Assembly: GCA_920105625.2 (NCBI GenBank)
Contig: OV050033.1
Span: 130,447,821-130,511,820 of the forward strand
Source: Clusia tigrina
Lineage: Eukaryota > Arthropoda > Insecta > Diptera > Clusiidae
Reading direction: 5' to 3'
Length of the DNA stretch: 64,000 bases
Position numbers and translations under genes: made by a program. The stretch's first letter is position 1; the number at the start of each line of letters is the position of its first letter. Below the pieces are notes generated by a model. The model searched no databases. It saw nothing but the letters and a program-made list of their open reading frames with translations, and had not been told where the DNA came from. Below are positions 34,308 through 46,538 of this stretch, one piece after another.

Positions 34308-34345
34308 TATAAAAGATTTGGCCATGTGCAGCAGGTCGTCAGTGT
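34308..34345 (+). promoter_or_regulatory. Core promoter: TATAAAAG and initiator
   Basis: TATAAAAG at 34308-34315 is followed 33 nt later by TCAGTG with its A at 34341, a close match to the insect initiator. It places a ~100-nt leader in front of the ATG at 34443. Confidence 0.65.
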
Positions 34346-34442
34346 GGCATTAAGCGTGGCGCAGCTGTGGTGGAAATAACTGTGAAAAACTCGTGCAAAT
34401 AAACGCTCAGGATAGCGGAATACGAAATCGTGCCTGGAAGCA

Positions 34443-37400
34443 ATGAAAGTACGTACCAACCGACTTATCGGGTTAAGTGATGCTAATAAGTGTGCATGGA
34501 TCTGTGGCTAGTAAAATGGATTACGTAAGCTCCTCGAACGGAAAGTGGCAAACGTGAGGAATCAGTTAAGATGAGAGTGCATAGTGAATTCAAAGGAATT
34601 AGTGAGAAGGAACTATCAGTGAAAATAACCGCATTGATTTGTGTACTCGTGCATCCTTTAATTTCCTCTTTAAGATTTAAGGAAGTGGTATGGTACTAGT
34701 GTGGCTTCTAGGGAGGCTATGCTGAACCACCTACGATGGGGATTACTTTCCCTCTCTGAATTCTCAGTTTACAAACTCCTGAAAAATGTGGAAAACATCT
34801 TCTTTTGGTGAACAAAGGAATGATTTCTTCGTTCAGTGAATTATGCCACAAATATCCTTTGATGGACAATGGAATCATTTCTTCCTCAACAAACTATGCT
34901 ACAAATTCGCAGTACCTTCTTCCAAAGTGGTGATTTTCCTTAAACTGGTTTAATAATTTCCCACTCTATTTTTACTATTTTGAGTAATCTGAGATCCAGA
35001 CCATTGTTACTGTTGATGTTCATTACTACTTCCCTAAGATCACTGAAAATCATTGGGTAGTACTCAGTATCCTTTGATTCCAATGATGTTTCCCTTCATG
35101 CTTTTATTTCTACTTCTGAGAGAATTATGAAATATATTCAACAGTTCACTAAGCTTCGTGGAATTGGACGACTGTTCCCATCTGCTCTTCCATATGTGAT
35201 TACAAATATAGTTCAGTGATTCGAGCAAGTGGAGCTAGTCCTATGGTATTTCAAACTGATTGAGTTTGCTCTTATCTCTTTATTTTATGAGTCCACAATT
35301 TCCCACATCTAGAAAGATGTCCCATTCAATTGATTCCGCTTTAAAGCAATTGTGCTGGAAAATCTTCTTTATATCTTATTCAGGCCATTCACCCCAATTG
35401 CCAATAATGTCAAGAAGTAGTAAGTAAAGAATTGCATGCAAGGATTTGGTAATTGTGGTTCTCATCGCCAAACAGTCCCTCGTGGAATCTGAGAGAGATC
35501 TTCCGACCTTTAATATCATATTAATGAGTTCTTAGAGATCTTTTGACATTTAATATAAGATTTATAACTTTTTTCCGTCCAGTCCAAAAAGTACATACAT
35601 GAGCATGATGGTATAAAACAACATCACAAAATTACTGAACAGAAACACAGAGCTACAGAAGCTTCCTTCCCCCATTCTTATGAGTTAGACTCCAAGTTAT
35701 TTTTGTAACTAAAAAAAAAATGTGGCCCAGATATCAGGCCTTGCCTGAGAAGGATAATGCGGTTGCACTTAGAGTAAATTGATTTTTGGTAGGATCTCGC
35801 ATATTTCAGTAAAAATAACCATCCCATTCGACCAACTCATCCCAGCAACCGACGGTATTTAAGATAGTCTGCTTAAACTCTCTTAGGGTTGATTCCACAA
35901 AGGAAGTTGAAACTTGAGCTTGCTTGTTTTCACTGCTCAAATTCCATTCAATGTGGAGCTTTGCATGATCTTCGATTTGAAAACCGAGTCTTAGGGTTTA
36001 TATGTAGAACGCGGCAGCCACATCATCCGAGTGTTATTGTAGGGTCTTCTGAAACTAAATACTGACAGCGAACAAGCCATTTATTACAGTTGATAGAACA
36101 AATGATCGACTGTTAGGAAAATATGCAGTGTCTCAGATTTGGTTGCCTATTTCTGGATGGGAAAGAGCACAGTATTTCGTCTTCGTCGTCAACCTTAGAA
36201 CCAAAGAAAACTATCCTAACTAGAAGAAGCTCTGCTTTCATATTGTACCATAGTTAGTATAACGTTCCTCGCTCTTAAGGGATGACAATCGTGGGATTTG
36301 AATTGGTAGTCTGCAAAATCGTGAAAGATGCTTAGTTAAGATGTGGCGGTGGTATCCAGGAATGAGGTGGTAATGGCATATCCCAGTAGAAAGAATAATT
36401 TTTGGGGCTTTTGAAATGACGCAGCAATAAAAATAAATATTGAATTAAATTTAAAAACAAAATTATGATATTAAATGATAAAAAGTCTCCGAGTTTCACT
36501 GTAAAAAAACAGTTGATCAAAGCTTCTGGAACTAAATTTCTGACGTCTTTTGAACACAAATATTTTTCAGGAAATGAAATGAAAGAGATGAGAATACAAT
36601 TGTTTTTCTGTGCGGATCTCAATGATTAATCGTTTTAGAGGTGTTTGGTTCTGAGTTAAGAAATTAGTGGGAAAGGAGAGAATAACTACCATTCGAGGAA
36701 GATTATAAAACGAAGGTGGAAACAAAGAAATGTTAGAAGACTCTCTCTCCTTCGAGAGAGAGATTTTGACTCACTGAAATTACATAGACAGTTTATCCAG
36801 ATATGCAACAACAATGACCCGATAGCGATTTAAGAATGTTATAGCAGTTCATATACTCGTATAGGGACTAATTACAATTTCAAACCAAGTGTTTTAGCTT
36901 TCATTCCAAACGATATTTGGACTAACAAATATTACTTCCGAACCGAGCTCAAATCATGCGAGTACTACCAAACTGCCAAAGTACATTGGTGTTACAATAA
37001 TGAATCTCCTCTTATAAAGAATTGAAATTCCTCAGAAGACCTATTAAATTTCAGATTATTGAGGACAAGATGTTCAAAAAGAACAAATATTTGGCAGAAA
37101 GAATTATTTTAATGTCTTACGGTTGCTTAATAGGATTAGTAGTAAAGACCATGAAAGTGGTTCCCAATGTACCCTCTTGATTCCTTGTTAAATAGGTAGT
37201 TTTATAGTTCCAATAGGTCCAGAGTCTAAAGTCTCTGTGGCTTTCGATAGAATACTTCAGAGAGAACACTTCCACTAATTTTGTCTCTTTTTCAGGCCTA
37301 CGTTTGTTTGCTTATAATTGGCGTCGCCAGCGTGACGGCTAAGCCCAAACCAGGGGGCTGGTCCTCAAGCGGCGGTGGAGGAGGAGGAGGTGGTTGGTCT

Positions 37401-37997
37401 TCAAGCGGGGGTGGAGGTGGCGGTTGGTCCTCCGGTGGCAGCAGTGGCGGTGGTAAAACTGTGCACGTGGTGAAAGTCATCACCGAGGATGCTGGCGGCA
37501 GCAGTGGTGGCTGGGCAGACTCAGGTGGCGGTGGAGGTGGTGGCTGGGCGAGCAGTGGCGGCGGCGGTGGAGGCTGGTCTGATGGTGGTGGCGGTGGCGG
37601 CTGGTCCTCCGGTGGCGGCGGCGGTGGTGGCGGCTGGGCGTCAGGTGGCGGAGGAGGTGGAGGCGGCGGAGAAATTAAAATTGTAAAAATTATTAGTTTG
37701 GGTAGCAGCGGCGGTGGTGGCCATGGAGGAGGCGGTGGTGGACATGGAGGCGGAGGCGGCTGGGCGTCTGGTGGTGGAGGAGGCGGCGGCTGGGCGTCGG
37801 GGGGCGGAGGTGGTGGCGGTTGGTCCTCGGGAGGCAGCGGCGGCAGTTCTACCAAAATTGTTAAAATTATTAAACTCGAAGGAGGCGGCGGTGGTGGCCA
37901 TGGAGGTGGTGGAGGAGGTGGTCATGGAGGTGGCGGCGGTTGGTCCTCTAGCGGTGGAGGAGGCGGTGGCTGGCAGCCATCTGGCGGCTGGGCTTAA
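34443..37997 (+). CDS. Glycine-rich secreted structural (cuticle-like) protein, 2 coding exons
   Basis: The model is join(34443..34448, 37296..37997), giving 235 aa. Exon 1 ends ATGAAA|GTACGT and exon 2 begins after TCTTTTTCAG, so the protein starts MK-AYVCLLIIGVASVTA, a good signal peptide. The long second-exon frame has no ATG of its own before the signal sequence, which supports the two-codon first exon. Interrupting the signal peptide just after the start is a known habit of insect cuticular protein genes. The mature part begins KPKPGGW and consists of GGGW/GGWSSGGG blocks separated by three charged, hydrophobic words: KTVHVVKVITE (near 54), EIKIVKIISL (near 132) and TKIVKIIKLE (near 190). 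Later blocks are His-Gly rich. AATAAA is at 38034. Cuticular role is inferred from composition and gene structure; no Rebers-Riddiford motif is present. The 2.8-kb intron carries a fragment of a different glycine-rich gene. Confidence 0.7.
36330..37100 (+). pseudogene. Orphan 3' end of the intronless glycine-rich gene family, copy A
   Basis: Reading plus strand, 36342-36368 resembles the C-terminal coding end (GGCGGTGGT... stop) of the genes at 39147 and 46539. The following 450 bp matches the 3' flanks of those genes in inverted orientation (compare 38700-39110 and 46130-46440). No signal peptide or glycine body precedes it. It lies inside the intron of the two-exon gene. Confidence 0.6.
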
Positions 37998-38040
37998 AGT
38001 TATATTTAAATTTTATATTTAAGTAAATATGTAAATAAAA

Positions 38041-39030
38041 AGAAAATTTTTTTTTAAAGTAATTTTTGTAAATATTTTGTTGAAATTTTTTGTTGAGATT
38101 TTTTTGCTTTTCAATTAAAGAGATAATTTTGTTAACATAAATTTTGTCATAGTATTTTCATTAATATTGTTATCTTATCAACAAAGAGAAGAAAGATTAG
38201 ACCCCAAGACCAGAATGATTGCTGGAAAGGAAGGCGTGAACTGCTGGTAATGGAAATCCCAGACTGATTTTTAATCATTTTGAACATTTTAAATGAATCA
38301 ACACAAATTAACAGAATACAAATAAAAATACTGAATAAAATAATAGAATGGAAATAGATTTGTTTACAAATAATTGTGCATCCAATATTTGAAAATGAAA
38401 TCGTGAAGGAAGATAAAATTGTGTGGAGACCCTTCCTTCACCTCTCAGGTTCCATTGATGGTCACATTTGAAACACAAGATCAGAATTGATGACGCATTC
38501 AATAATAATAACTAGAATATCATATTAAATAAATCTGCTAATACTGAATGCGTGTTTCCTCTCTTCTTAGGTACGTGAGTCGACTCAAACTTATTCGTCC
38601 GTCTTCTCGTCTTCTCCGTTTCCCACACAGATACTGTCACTTAAATCGCTATCGGGCCATTTTTGTTGTATATCTGTTGAATATTGTCAACGTAATTTCA
38701 GTGAGACACAATCTCTCTCTCGACGGAGTACGTGGCCCCACATATCTTCTAAGATGTCTTTCGTTCAAACTTCGTTTTATGTTCTTCAAGTCGCAGCTCT
38801 TCTCGAGTTCCCCACTAAATTCTTAACTCAGAACAGAACACCTCGAAAACGATTCATCATTGAGATCAGCACAGAAAAACAATTGTTTTCTCATCTTTTT
38901 TCATTTCATTTCTGGGCAAATATTTATTTTCAAAAGACGTCAGAAATGCGGTTCCAGAAACTTTTATCAAATGTTTTTTTATAACAATAAAACTGAGAAT
39001 TTTTGTATCATTTCGTCTTTACTTTATATC
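38041..39030. other. Between the two glycine-rich genes; 38.6-39.1 kb is duplicated 3' flank
   Basis: 38041-38590 shows nothing recognisable. From about 38600 to 39110 the DNA is the 3' flank of the gene at 39671-39147 and has relatives at 36.4-36.8, 44.2-44.6 (inverted) and 46.06-46.47 kb. A minus-strand AATAAA lies at 39036-39031. Confidence 0.55.
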
Positions 39031-39146
39031 TTTATTTTGTTTTTTCAATTTAGATGTTTTTTAACATTAATATACTATTTTTTAAGTTTCGCCATTTCAG
39101 AAGCCCCAAAAAACCAAGTGTTCTAAGGGCACATGCCACCACCACC

Positions 39147-39671
39147 TCATCCATAGAAGCCACCTCCCCAATAAGGACCACCGCCACCACCTCCCCAATA
39201 GGGACCACCAGCACCTCCTCCCCAATTAGGGCGCCCGCCACCTCCTCCCCAATACGGACCACCACCACCTCCTCCCCAATAAGGACCACCGCCACCTCCT
39301 CCCCAATAGGGACCACCGCCACCTCCAAATGTTCCTCCACCACCGCCACCTCCGTCGGGTCCACCGCCTCCGCCTCCACCTCCATTAGGACCTCCACCAC
39401 CTCCTCCATATAGGCCACCACCGCCACCTCCGTTAGGTCCACCGCCGCCCCCACCATAGAGTCCACCACCGCCACCTCCATTCGGTCCACCGCCGCCACC
39501 TCCATACAGTCCACTGCCTCCACCACCGTTAGGGCCACCGCCTCCACCACCAGTTGGGCTACTTTGACTATTTACTGGCAGTTCTTTTAGTCCATCGGGC
39601 CGCGCCTGAGTCAGCCAAACGCAGCCGAGGAGTAGCGACAGCACAACCAACACTTTCTTTGTCCGTTTCAT
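39147..39671 (-). CDS. Glycine-rich secreted protein, intronless paralogue 1
   Basis: 174 aa, single exon. I chose the ATG at 39671 because it directly starts a signal peptide (MKRTKKVLVVLSLLLGCVWL, cleavage near TQA|RP). The frame is open 14 codons further to an ATG at 39713, but that ATG overlaps the TATAAAAG box (39708-39701). After a short QSSPT linker the body alternates PNGGGGGG and LYGGGGGG, then switches to six (P)(Y/N)WGGGGGG units and ends GGGFYG. Aromatic residues spaced by Gly runs are typical of cuticle, eggshell or silk-like matrices, so an extracellular structural role is likely but not proven. The TATA-to-ATG distance is short, implying a very short leader or an upstream alternative start. 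The paralogue at 47549-46539 shares leader, promoter and signal peptide. Confidence 0.75.
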   Translation of the reverse strand: MKRTKKVLVVLSLLLGCVWLTQARPDGLKELPVNSQSSPTGGGGGGPNGGGGSGLYGGGGGGPNGGGGGGLYGGGGGGPNGGGGGGLYGGGGGGPNGGGGGGGGPDGGGGGGGTFGGGGGPYWGGGGGGPYWGGGGGGPYWGGGGGRPNWGGGAGGPYWGGGGGGPYWGGGFYG

Positions 39672-40089
39672 TTTGCTTGAAATTGTTGGTTGAACCACGT
39701 CTTTTATAATCATTCAGAGCACTGGGTTGGGCCAAAAACATCATCGTCATTATTATCCGTGGACAAACAAACTGAGTATAGTGTTTGTAGAAGTTTACGA
39801 CATCGGCTCTGAGCAGGAAACCTCACGCAGATAATGGGTATAGTGTTATCTTGTTCCAGCTATAAAGATTAGCGTAGGCACCTGAAAATGCATCAAGTTT
39901 CTTGATAAGTCTGGCAATGAGTCAAAAGAGGACACCACAGAGAGACGAGAGGTTGTTTTTTGTTATTTAAAGAAGAAAGCAGGTGTTAAGCTTCCAGCTA
40001 ATGACAATCAATCTTTTCAAACATCTTAAAGAAGCAAATTAACCAGTCACGGAGAGAGCAATAGGGGGAGGGGTCTTCATTATAACCTT

Positions 40090-41480
40090 TATTTTAAAAG
40101 AGTGAAAAAGGTATTCTAAGTTTGTGCGGTAGAGAGGGTTTTCAACTACAAGGAGGAGGCGTGGCTAGTTTGGCAATAAGTATACACATATACTTAAAAT
40201 CACTTTCTGAGCAATTGTGTCCGTCCGTCTGTCCGTCTGTGGCCACTTTTTTCCAGACCGTTTGAGATGTCTTAATGAAACTTTCCAAAAATATGATCTG
40301 GACAAAGATACAGAACCCGATTACTATGTGAGCCCATTTGGACAGAGACCACGCCTACCTCCCATATATGCAACTTATTTCACCTATTTAAAATGACTAT
40401 AACTTCGGTCAAATTAACAAATAGTGACGCAATTTGGTGGTTATGTAGAAGTGTCTCCTAATATACACTGTGCAAAATGTGGGCAGTATATATCAATCGC
40501 CACGCCCACTCTATGAACTGCCACGCCTTTATAAATATTCATAACTGAAGATCTATTAGAGAACCATGGACAACATTTTTTGGGCAGCAATATTTACTCA
40601 TTATAAAGCTGACTCCAAAAAACGATATTGATCAGAGAAAGGACACGCTAGGACTAAAATTAAAATTAGCCATCTATACTCGTATTGATGCTAAGGGAAC
40701 ACAAATTGGCAGTAATATACATTCGGTACAGACAAATGTCTGTGGGGATATGGGGATCATACTACTGCTGCCACGCCCACAATTCACCAAAAATCATTAC
40801 TTCGTTCCTATTGAAGATTCATCAACGAAATTTCACAGGAAGATTTAGGGTACTACCTTTAACTACCACACAAAAAATGGGTGAAGGTTTTTTTTACAGC
40901 CACGCCCACTATTGACACATATTTACAACTTATGACCTATACAATATTTTTGGGCGAATTTATATCCAAAGCTATACACAAAAAATGGGGACGATCACGA
41001 GTTAAAAGCCAAGACTCCCTACCATATGATGAACTTTAGGGACCCCCCTTAAGATTACCGTTTCTATGCTCTTAATGATGATATATGAAGTATACATTAT
41101 GTCCGTACTAGCGCGCATGCAAAAAATGAGCAGATTATTACTACTGCCAAGCCTACAATTACCGATACTCATTTCTGGGGCCCTAAGAAAGATTCGTCAA
41201 CGCAACTTCATACGAAGATTCATTCATGTTGAAAACTTTGAGCCTATGCCACATTCTTCCACCTAATTGTATATGAATTAGTATATTACCGCAAGAAATG
41301 GGGACGATCAGATAAAGGCCACGAATCCCTCCACTAAAATCAGCTCAGGATACCCTATCGAAAATGATTCTAATGATGATATCTGAATAAACTGTACATC
41401 GCCACGGTTTAGCTCGTACGCGCACAGAAGGGGAATGGGTGTTTCGAAGTCGGTCTAACCCAACGTCAGACTTCTTTACT
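40090..41480. repeat. Interspersed repeat with ccacgccca and gtccgtctgtccgt motifs
   Basis: Relative to block B this segment is an insertion: the flanks ggggtcttcatt (40072) and gatatcatg--cacactcacaa (41499) are close together at 47946-47980. It has a (gtccgtct)n run near 40220 and four or more repeats of a unit with gccacgccca, gaagattcat, aaaaaatggg and tatatgaa-tatacatt. Related fragments lie at 2390-2460 and 32930-33235. Class unknown; no transposase is visible. Confidence 0.55.
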
Positions 41481-41559
41481 TGGTTTAGTAGTGATTGATA
41501 TCATGATAACACTCACAACTCCTCACACATATAACACTAAACTCCCCAACCTTTTCTTC

Positions 41560-43747
41560 CATTCAGTTTAGTTAATATAAAAGTGGATAGTTTAAGTTTT
41601 CTGGAGAATCTGAATTTCGTATCCAATTTCTGGCATCCAAATAATCCAATATTTTAACAACAGCAGTGGAGCAGCTGTGTTCAGGCCGAAAACCAGATTG
41701 GAGTGGGGAAGTAAGGTCCAATTTTCTGACGTGTTCTGATATTTGCTCAGCCATTGAGAGATTCACATTCCTTTGATAAAGCCGACAACAAACTTACAGG
41801 ACGGAAATCGGACGGTGCATTAGCATTGGACTCTTTAGCTATAGGGATAAACGTCGCTACTTTCCAAATATTGGGGAAGCAGGAACTCGTTAAACAATGG
41901 TTGATTTTATGGGTCAACGGGCTTAGATTGAAAGGGAAAATAAATTCAATAAATTTAATAGGAACTCCATCCTCTCCGACAGCATCGAGCAACATCACCT
42001 TCACCGACAGAAATAAACTCAAACAACAATGGGCATTCATAAGCATAGTCCCTTGCAACTACAGCAGACGTATTATCAGCAGACGCTGAACTAGACGCTA
42101 CTAAAACAGCCATTCAGAATACCTGGATCAATCCGACAATCATCAGCTTTCCCATTGCATACCCCAGCTTGTCTTAAATTATTCCATAGCTGCTTGGAAG
42201 ATCGCGCTAAACATAGTTTGGACATGAAATAACTGCGTTTAGACAATAATAGAGTTTGCATCATTTAGCAACTCTTTTGTGCTCTTCCCATCTAAATGCA
42301 GTTGGATATCTTTTCCACTAATTGTATGTTCTATGCCGATTTTTAGGAGCGAATTTGGAGTTATTCGTAAACTAGGGACAATTGCTATTAGTGGCAGAGC
42401 GAGTAACAAGTGGAACATGCAAGTCAAACAATGCACCACTTCTGTACATTAAAGAATCCGGGTTTTCATTCACAGAGCTAAACAGCCAACATTCAGACCA
42501 ATTAATAAAACACATTAAACAAAGAGTCATGAATAATTGAGTTATAGTCTCGAAAAAAAAGACTCTTAAGTGACGACTGGGTCTGCATTTATATTCAATG
42601 AAAAAAAATTAGATCGTGGTCGGATACAAACGATAATTGGTCAAAGATCATAACAGAAGAAAGATACGAAACCACAAAAACATCCAAGAAACTTGGAGGA
42701 ACACTATCTGCAAAGCGTGTTGGCAAACTGGTATTCAGCACTTGCAGTTAAACTTCAGAAATTTTACAAATGAATTGCTTGGCGAGACTGCCCTTACATA
42801 ACATGTTTATATTGAAATCACCACGCACAACAAAATGATCAGAATCAATTACACAATTTGACAAAGTAGCAAACAACGGATCGAAACAGCAGTCACGATT
42901 AAGATTATACGCACACGACAGGAAAACTTCAGTGCTATTGTCATCAATTTCAACGTTTAGAAATTCCACCTCTGAGCCTCCAGACATACTTAACAAATTC
43001 ACCTTTAAGTAACTTTTACAATATATTGCCACACCCCGCCTTTTTCGTCTAATCGATAATTTCGAAAAAGTTTGTAGTTACTTATATTCAAACAAGAGGC
43101 ACCTATACCTTTATGAAACCAGGTCCCAGATATACAAAAGACATCAGCAGATGTGTTCTGGAAGGAGTGTTTAACACAATCCATCTTAATAGACTTCTCG
43201 CACCAGAGCGCTCGCTACATAGAACGTCAATCAATCTCTTATTAATGTCACTGGAGGCATAAACTTCATCACCCATAGTGAGCACAAAAAAATGTATCAG
43301 CAACACAACAGTAAGCATTATAATAAGAGAAGAAGCAGATAGTACCGAAGACGAAATTACTTAAAAAAATAATCGACAATAAGGCATTAGTGGCAGAGCA
43401 ATTAAGTTCCAAAGAAAGATAAACAATATGATATGATACGACATTGGAACAACAACACGCAGTTCATTCACCAACACGAACTGCAGCACCTGTAACATTG
43501 TGCAGTTCTTCGATGGTACCAACACGAATCCCCTCTCCACTTTTGTGCAGCCGGATATAAACGGAACCACGTGGTGTAAACACATTAAAAACAGGAGTAT
43601 TCCTCTGGCTTCGGCGGAAATACTCTCGTGCAAGTGCATTGTTATTTGAGTCAATACCTGCTGCTCTTAAATTCACCGCTCTCCTTGTCTGCCGTCGATA
43701 TTTTATTACAGTTAAGAAAATATGCAGTATCTCAGATGGGGTTTCCA
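41560..43747 (-). mobile_element. Decayed non-LTR retrotransposon with endonuclease and RT remnants
   Basis: Minus-strand translation near 43040-42760 gives an APE-type endonuclease stretch (GGVAIYCKS..., then HFVVRGDFNIN, the GDFN motif). Near 42060-41750 it gives the start of an RT domain (WK-A-FIPI-K, DFRPVSLL), and near 41740-41570 the next RT block (Q-GFRPEHSCSTAV). Frameshifts and deletions separate the parts and the RT catalytic core is missing. The jockey/CR1-like clade is inferred. An additional open stretch at 43748-43464 on the same strand is of unknown nature. The element lies exactly between segmental blocks A and B. Confidence 0.75.
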
Positions 43748-44099
43748 AAACCGAGTCTTAGGGTGTATATGTAGAACGCGGCAGCCACATCATCCGAGTG
43801 TTATTGTAGGGTCTTCTGAAACTAAATACTGACAGCGAACAAGCCATTTATTACAGTTGATAGAACAAATGATCAACTGTTAGAAAAATATGCAGTGTCT
43901 CAGATTTGGTTGCCTATTTCTGGATGGGAAAGAGCACAGTATTTCGTCTTCGTCGTCAACCTTAGAACCAAAGAAAACTATCCTAACTAGAAGTAGCTCT
44001 GATTTCCTGTTGTACCATAGTTAGCATAAAGTTCCTTGCTTTTAAGGGATGATAGTCGTGGGATTTGAATTGGTAGTCTGCAAAATTGTCAGAGATGCT

Positions 44100-44960
44100 T
44101 AGTTAAGATGTGGCGGTGGTGTCTATGAATGAGGTGGTAGTACCATAGCCCAGTAGAACAAATAATTTTTAAAAAGTAAAAAAAATACTCATACTCGTAT
44201 TAAATGAAACTGAGAAAACAAACTAAAGACATGATATGATAAAAAGTCTCCGAATTTCGCTGTAAAAAAAAAACAGTTGAACAAAGTTTATAGAACCAAA
44301 TTTCTGACGTCTTTTCAAAGCAAATATTTTTCAAGAAGTGGGTTCAAAGAGATGAGAAAACAATTGTTTTTCTGTGCTGATCTCAATGATGAATCGTTTT
44401 CAAGGTGTTCTGTTGAGTGGAACAGCAGAGAAGAACTACGATACGAAGAAGATCATAAAACGAAGGTGGAAACAAAGAAATGTTAGAAGATATGTGGGGC
44501 CACGTACTCCTTCGAGAGAGAGATTTTGACTCACTGAAATTACGTTGACAGTATATCCAGATATGCCACAAAAATGGCCCGATAGCGATTTAAGAATTTC
44601 ATATATAGGGACTAATTACGATTCCAAACAAAGAGTTTTGTTTTCGATTCCAAATGATATTTGGGTTAAAAAATATAGCTATAAAAATAATATAATAATA
44701 AATATAATAATATAATAAATATATAATAAATATAATAAATAATAATATATATAGCTATATAAAATATATATAAAAATATAAATATATATATAGAATATTA
44801 GCAAACCGTCTAAAGAATATTTGGCTCAAAAGCCATTCATATAAAAAGTGGAATTCCTTTTTGAGAGGACCATTAAAGTGAGATTACTGAGGAGAATATC
44901 ATTTTTCAAAAAGGAAACACCGTAGTTCCAAATGGAGAAAAGAATCGTTCAACAAGCACA
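44100..44960 (+). pseudogene. Orphan 3' end of the intronless glycine-rich gene family, copy B
   Basis: Near-copy of 36330-37100, starting with the aagatgtggcggtggt--c-aggaatgaggtgg word that corresponds to the C terminus of the intact genes, followed by their 3' flank in inverted orientation. An AT-rich expansion (44680-44800) distinguishes it from copy A. Confidence 0.6.
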
Positions 44961-45268
44961 AAAACCCCGTTCAAAAAGGTAAAGAGAAATGTTCAAAAAG
45001 AAACGGAGAATTGCTCAAAAAGGAGAAAACCATTCCTCATTTCTCTGTCCCATTGCCTGAATACAAAACCTGCAACAAAATTGAACCGCAGATTTTTAGA
45101 TACTGAGAATTCGAACAAGTTTGGGGCGACTCACGTAAGAAGATGGTTGGAAACCCCATTTCCAAATAATGAGATTTATGTTTTGTTATCTTCAATTTTG
45201 ATATTGTGGTTAAAATATGACCATGAATGACCTTCACCTGTTTGTGTAACCATACAATATGTTTTTTT

Positions 45269-45630
45269 CAGGATCCTATTTTAAAATTTGTCAACAAATA
45301 TCTACGAAGAATCTGCCGCATTTTCTGGCCGACAACGATCATGAACGAAGACCTGTGGCGCCTCACCAATAGCGAGCCTATTGACACAGAAATTAAAAGA
45401 AGCAAGTGGAGCTGGATAGGGCACATTCTGCGTAGAGAAGACACCAACATTGCAAAAATCGCCTTTCAATGGAACCCACATGGTGGTCGGAAAGCAGGAC
45501 GCCCACGACACACATGGGTACGCACTATCCACGCCGAAAGTCACCACAGAGCCACCTGGCTGCTGATAGAAACCGTTGGAGAGCTTTTGTGTCCGCCCTA
45601 TGATCCGACTAGGAGCGATATTTGACTCTT
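45269..45630 (+). mobile_element. 3' fragment of an RTE/craniofacial-type LINE ORF2
   Basis: An open stretch of 118 codons up to a TGA encodes the conserved tail region of RTE-like LINEs: RRI-RIFWP-TI-NEDLW, then KWSWIGHILRR, WNPHGGRKAGRPRHTW and a final AE. An ATG upstream at 45227 falls in unrelated DNA, so this is a 5'-truncated insertion, not a host gene. It is followed by an AATAAT-rich tail near 45700, usual for such elements. It sits in block B where block A has the two-exon glycine-rich gene. Confidence 0.75.
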
Positions 45631-45649
45631 TTTTATTATGTCTTTTAGT

Positions 45650-46491
45650 TAACTTTGTAGCTTAAGTATAGTTTTATTCTGTCAAATGTCATGGAATTAA
45701 TAATAATAATATTTTAAAATAATGGATGCACAAAATTTTTTATAAACAAAATCAATTTCAATTATATTATTTTAATTTGTATTCTCTCTCAATCTATTTT
45801 ATTTATTATTAATTAATTTGAAAGTCCTAAATATAATAATTAAAAATACGTCTGGGTTCCTTTTCGGGACTCTCCTTTCCTCCAAGAATTCTAATCTTGG
45901 GGTCCAAATACGATTGAGGTCTCTTGGAGACTTCTTCTTTGATAAGAAAATAATACACATGAAAATACTATGACAAAATGTACGTTAACATAGTTGTCTC
46001 TTCAATTGAAAACCGCCACCACCGCCTCCTCCATGGGTATCACCACCCCTCCCTATCGAGCCATTGTTGTTGCATATCTGGATAAGTCGACAACTTAATT
46101 TTAGTGAGTAAATTTCTTACTCTCTGCGGGTTTCGTGCCCGCTCTTCTCTTCTAACATTTCTTTGTTTCCACCTTCGTTTTATCATCTTCCTCGTATCGT
46201 AGTTCTTCTCTGCTGTTCCACTATTCCATCATTGGGATCAGCAACAATTGTTTCCTCACCTCTTTTGAACTCATTTTTTGAAAAATATTTGTTTTCAAAA
46301 GACGTCAGAAATTTAGTTCCAGAAGGTTTGATCAACTGTTTTCTTTACAATGAAACTCGAAAATTTTTTTTATTATTTCATGTCTTTATTTTGTTTTTTT
46401 AATTTTAATATAATATTTATTTATTTTTTGCTACTTCATTTCTCAAGCGCCAAAAAAACTAAATGTTCTAAAGGCGTATACCACCACCTCC
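45650..46491. other. AT-rich DNA and 3' flank of the second intronless gene
   Basis: 45650-46050 shows nothing recognisable. 46060-46470 matches 38600-39110 (3' flank of the paralogue), including a minus-strand AATAAA at 46390-46385. Confidence 0.55.
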
Positions 46492-46538
46492 TCATCTACA
46501 GACGCCACCGCCTCCTCCCCAATAGGGAGCACCGCCAC

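Larger units (their letters stand above)
35981..40080. repeat. Segmental duplication block A
   Basis: The ends match block B (43748-47950): left end from aaaaccgagtcttagggt--atatgtagaacgcgg, right end through the shared promoter of the intronless glycine-rich gene. Block A additionally holds exon 2 of the two-exon gene. Block B instead has an RTE-like fragment in the corresponding interval. Confidence 0.7.

Noticed and set aside
37298..37855. Long proline-rich ORF on the minus strand
   Set aside because: It is the complement of the glycine-tryptophan coding exon (GGN read backwards gives Pro-rich frames).
45227..45268. ATG upstream of the RTE-like frame suggesting a host gene
   Set aside because: The first 14 codons are unrelated flank; similarity to LINE ORF2 begins only afterwards, so it is a truncated insertion.
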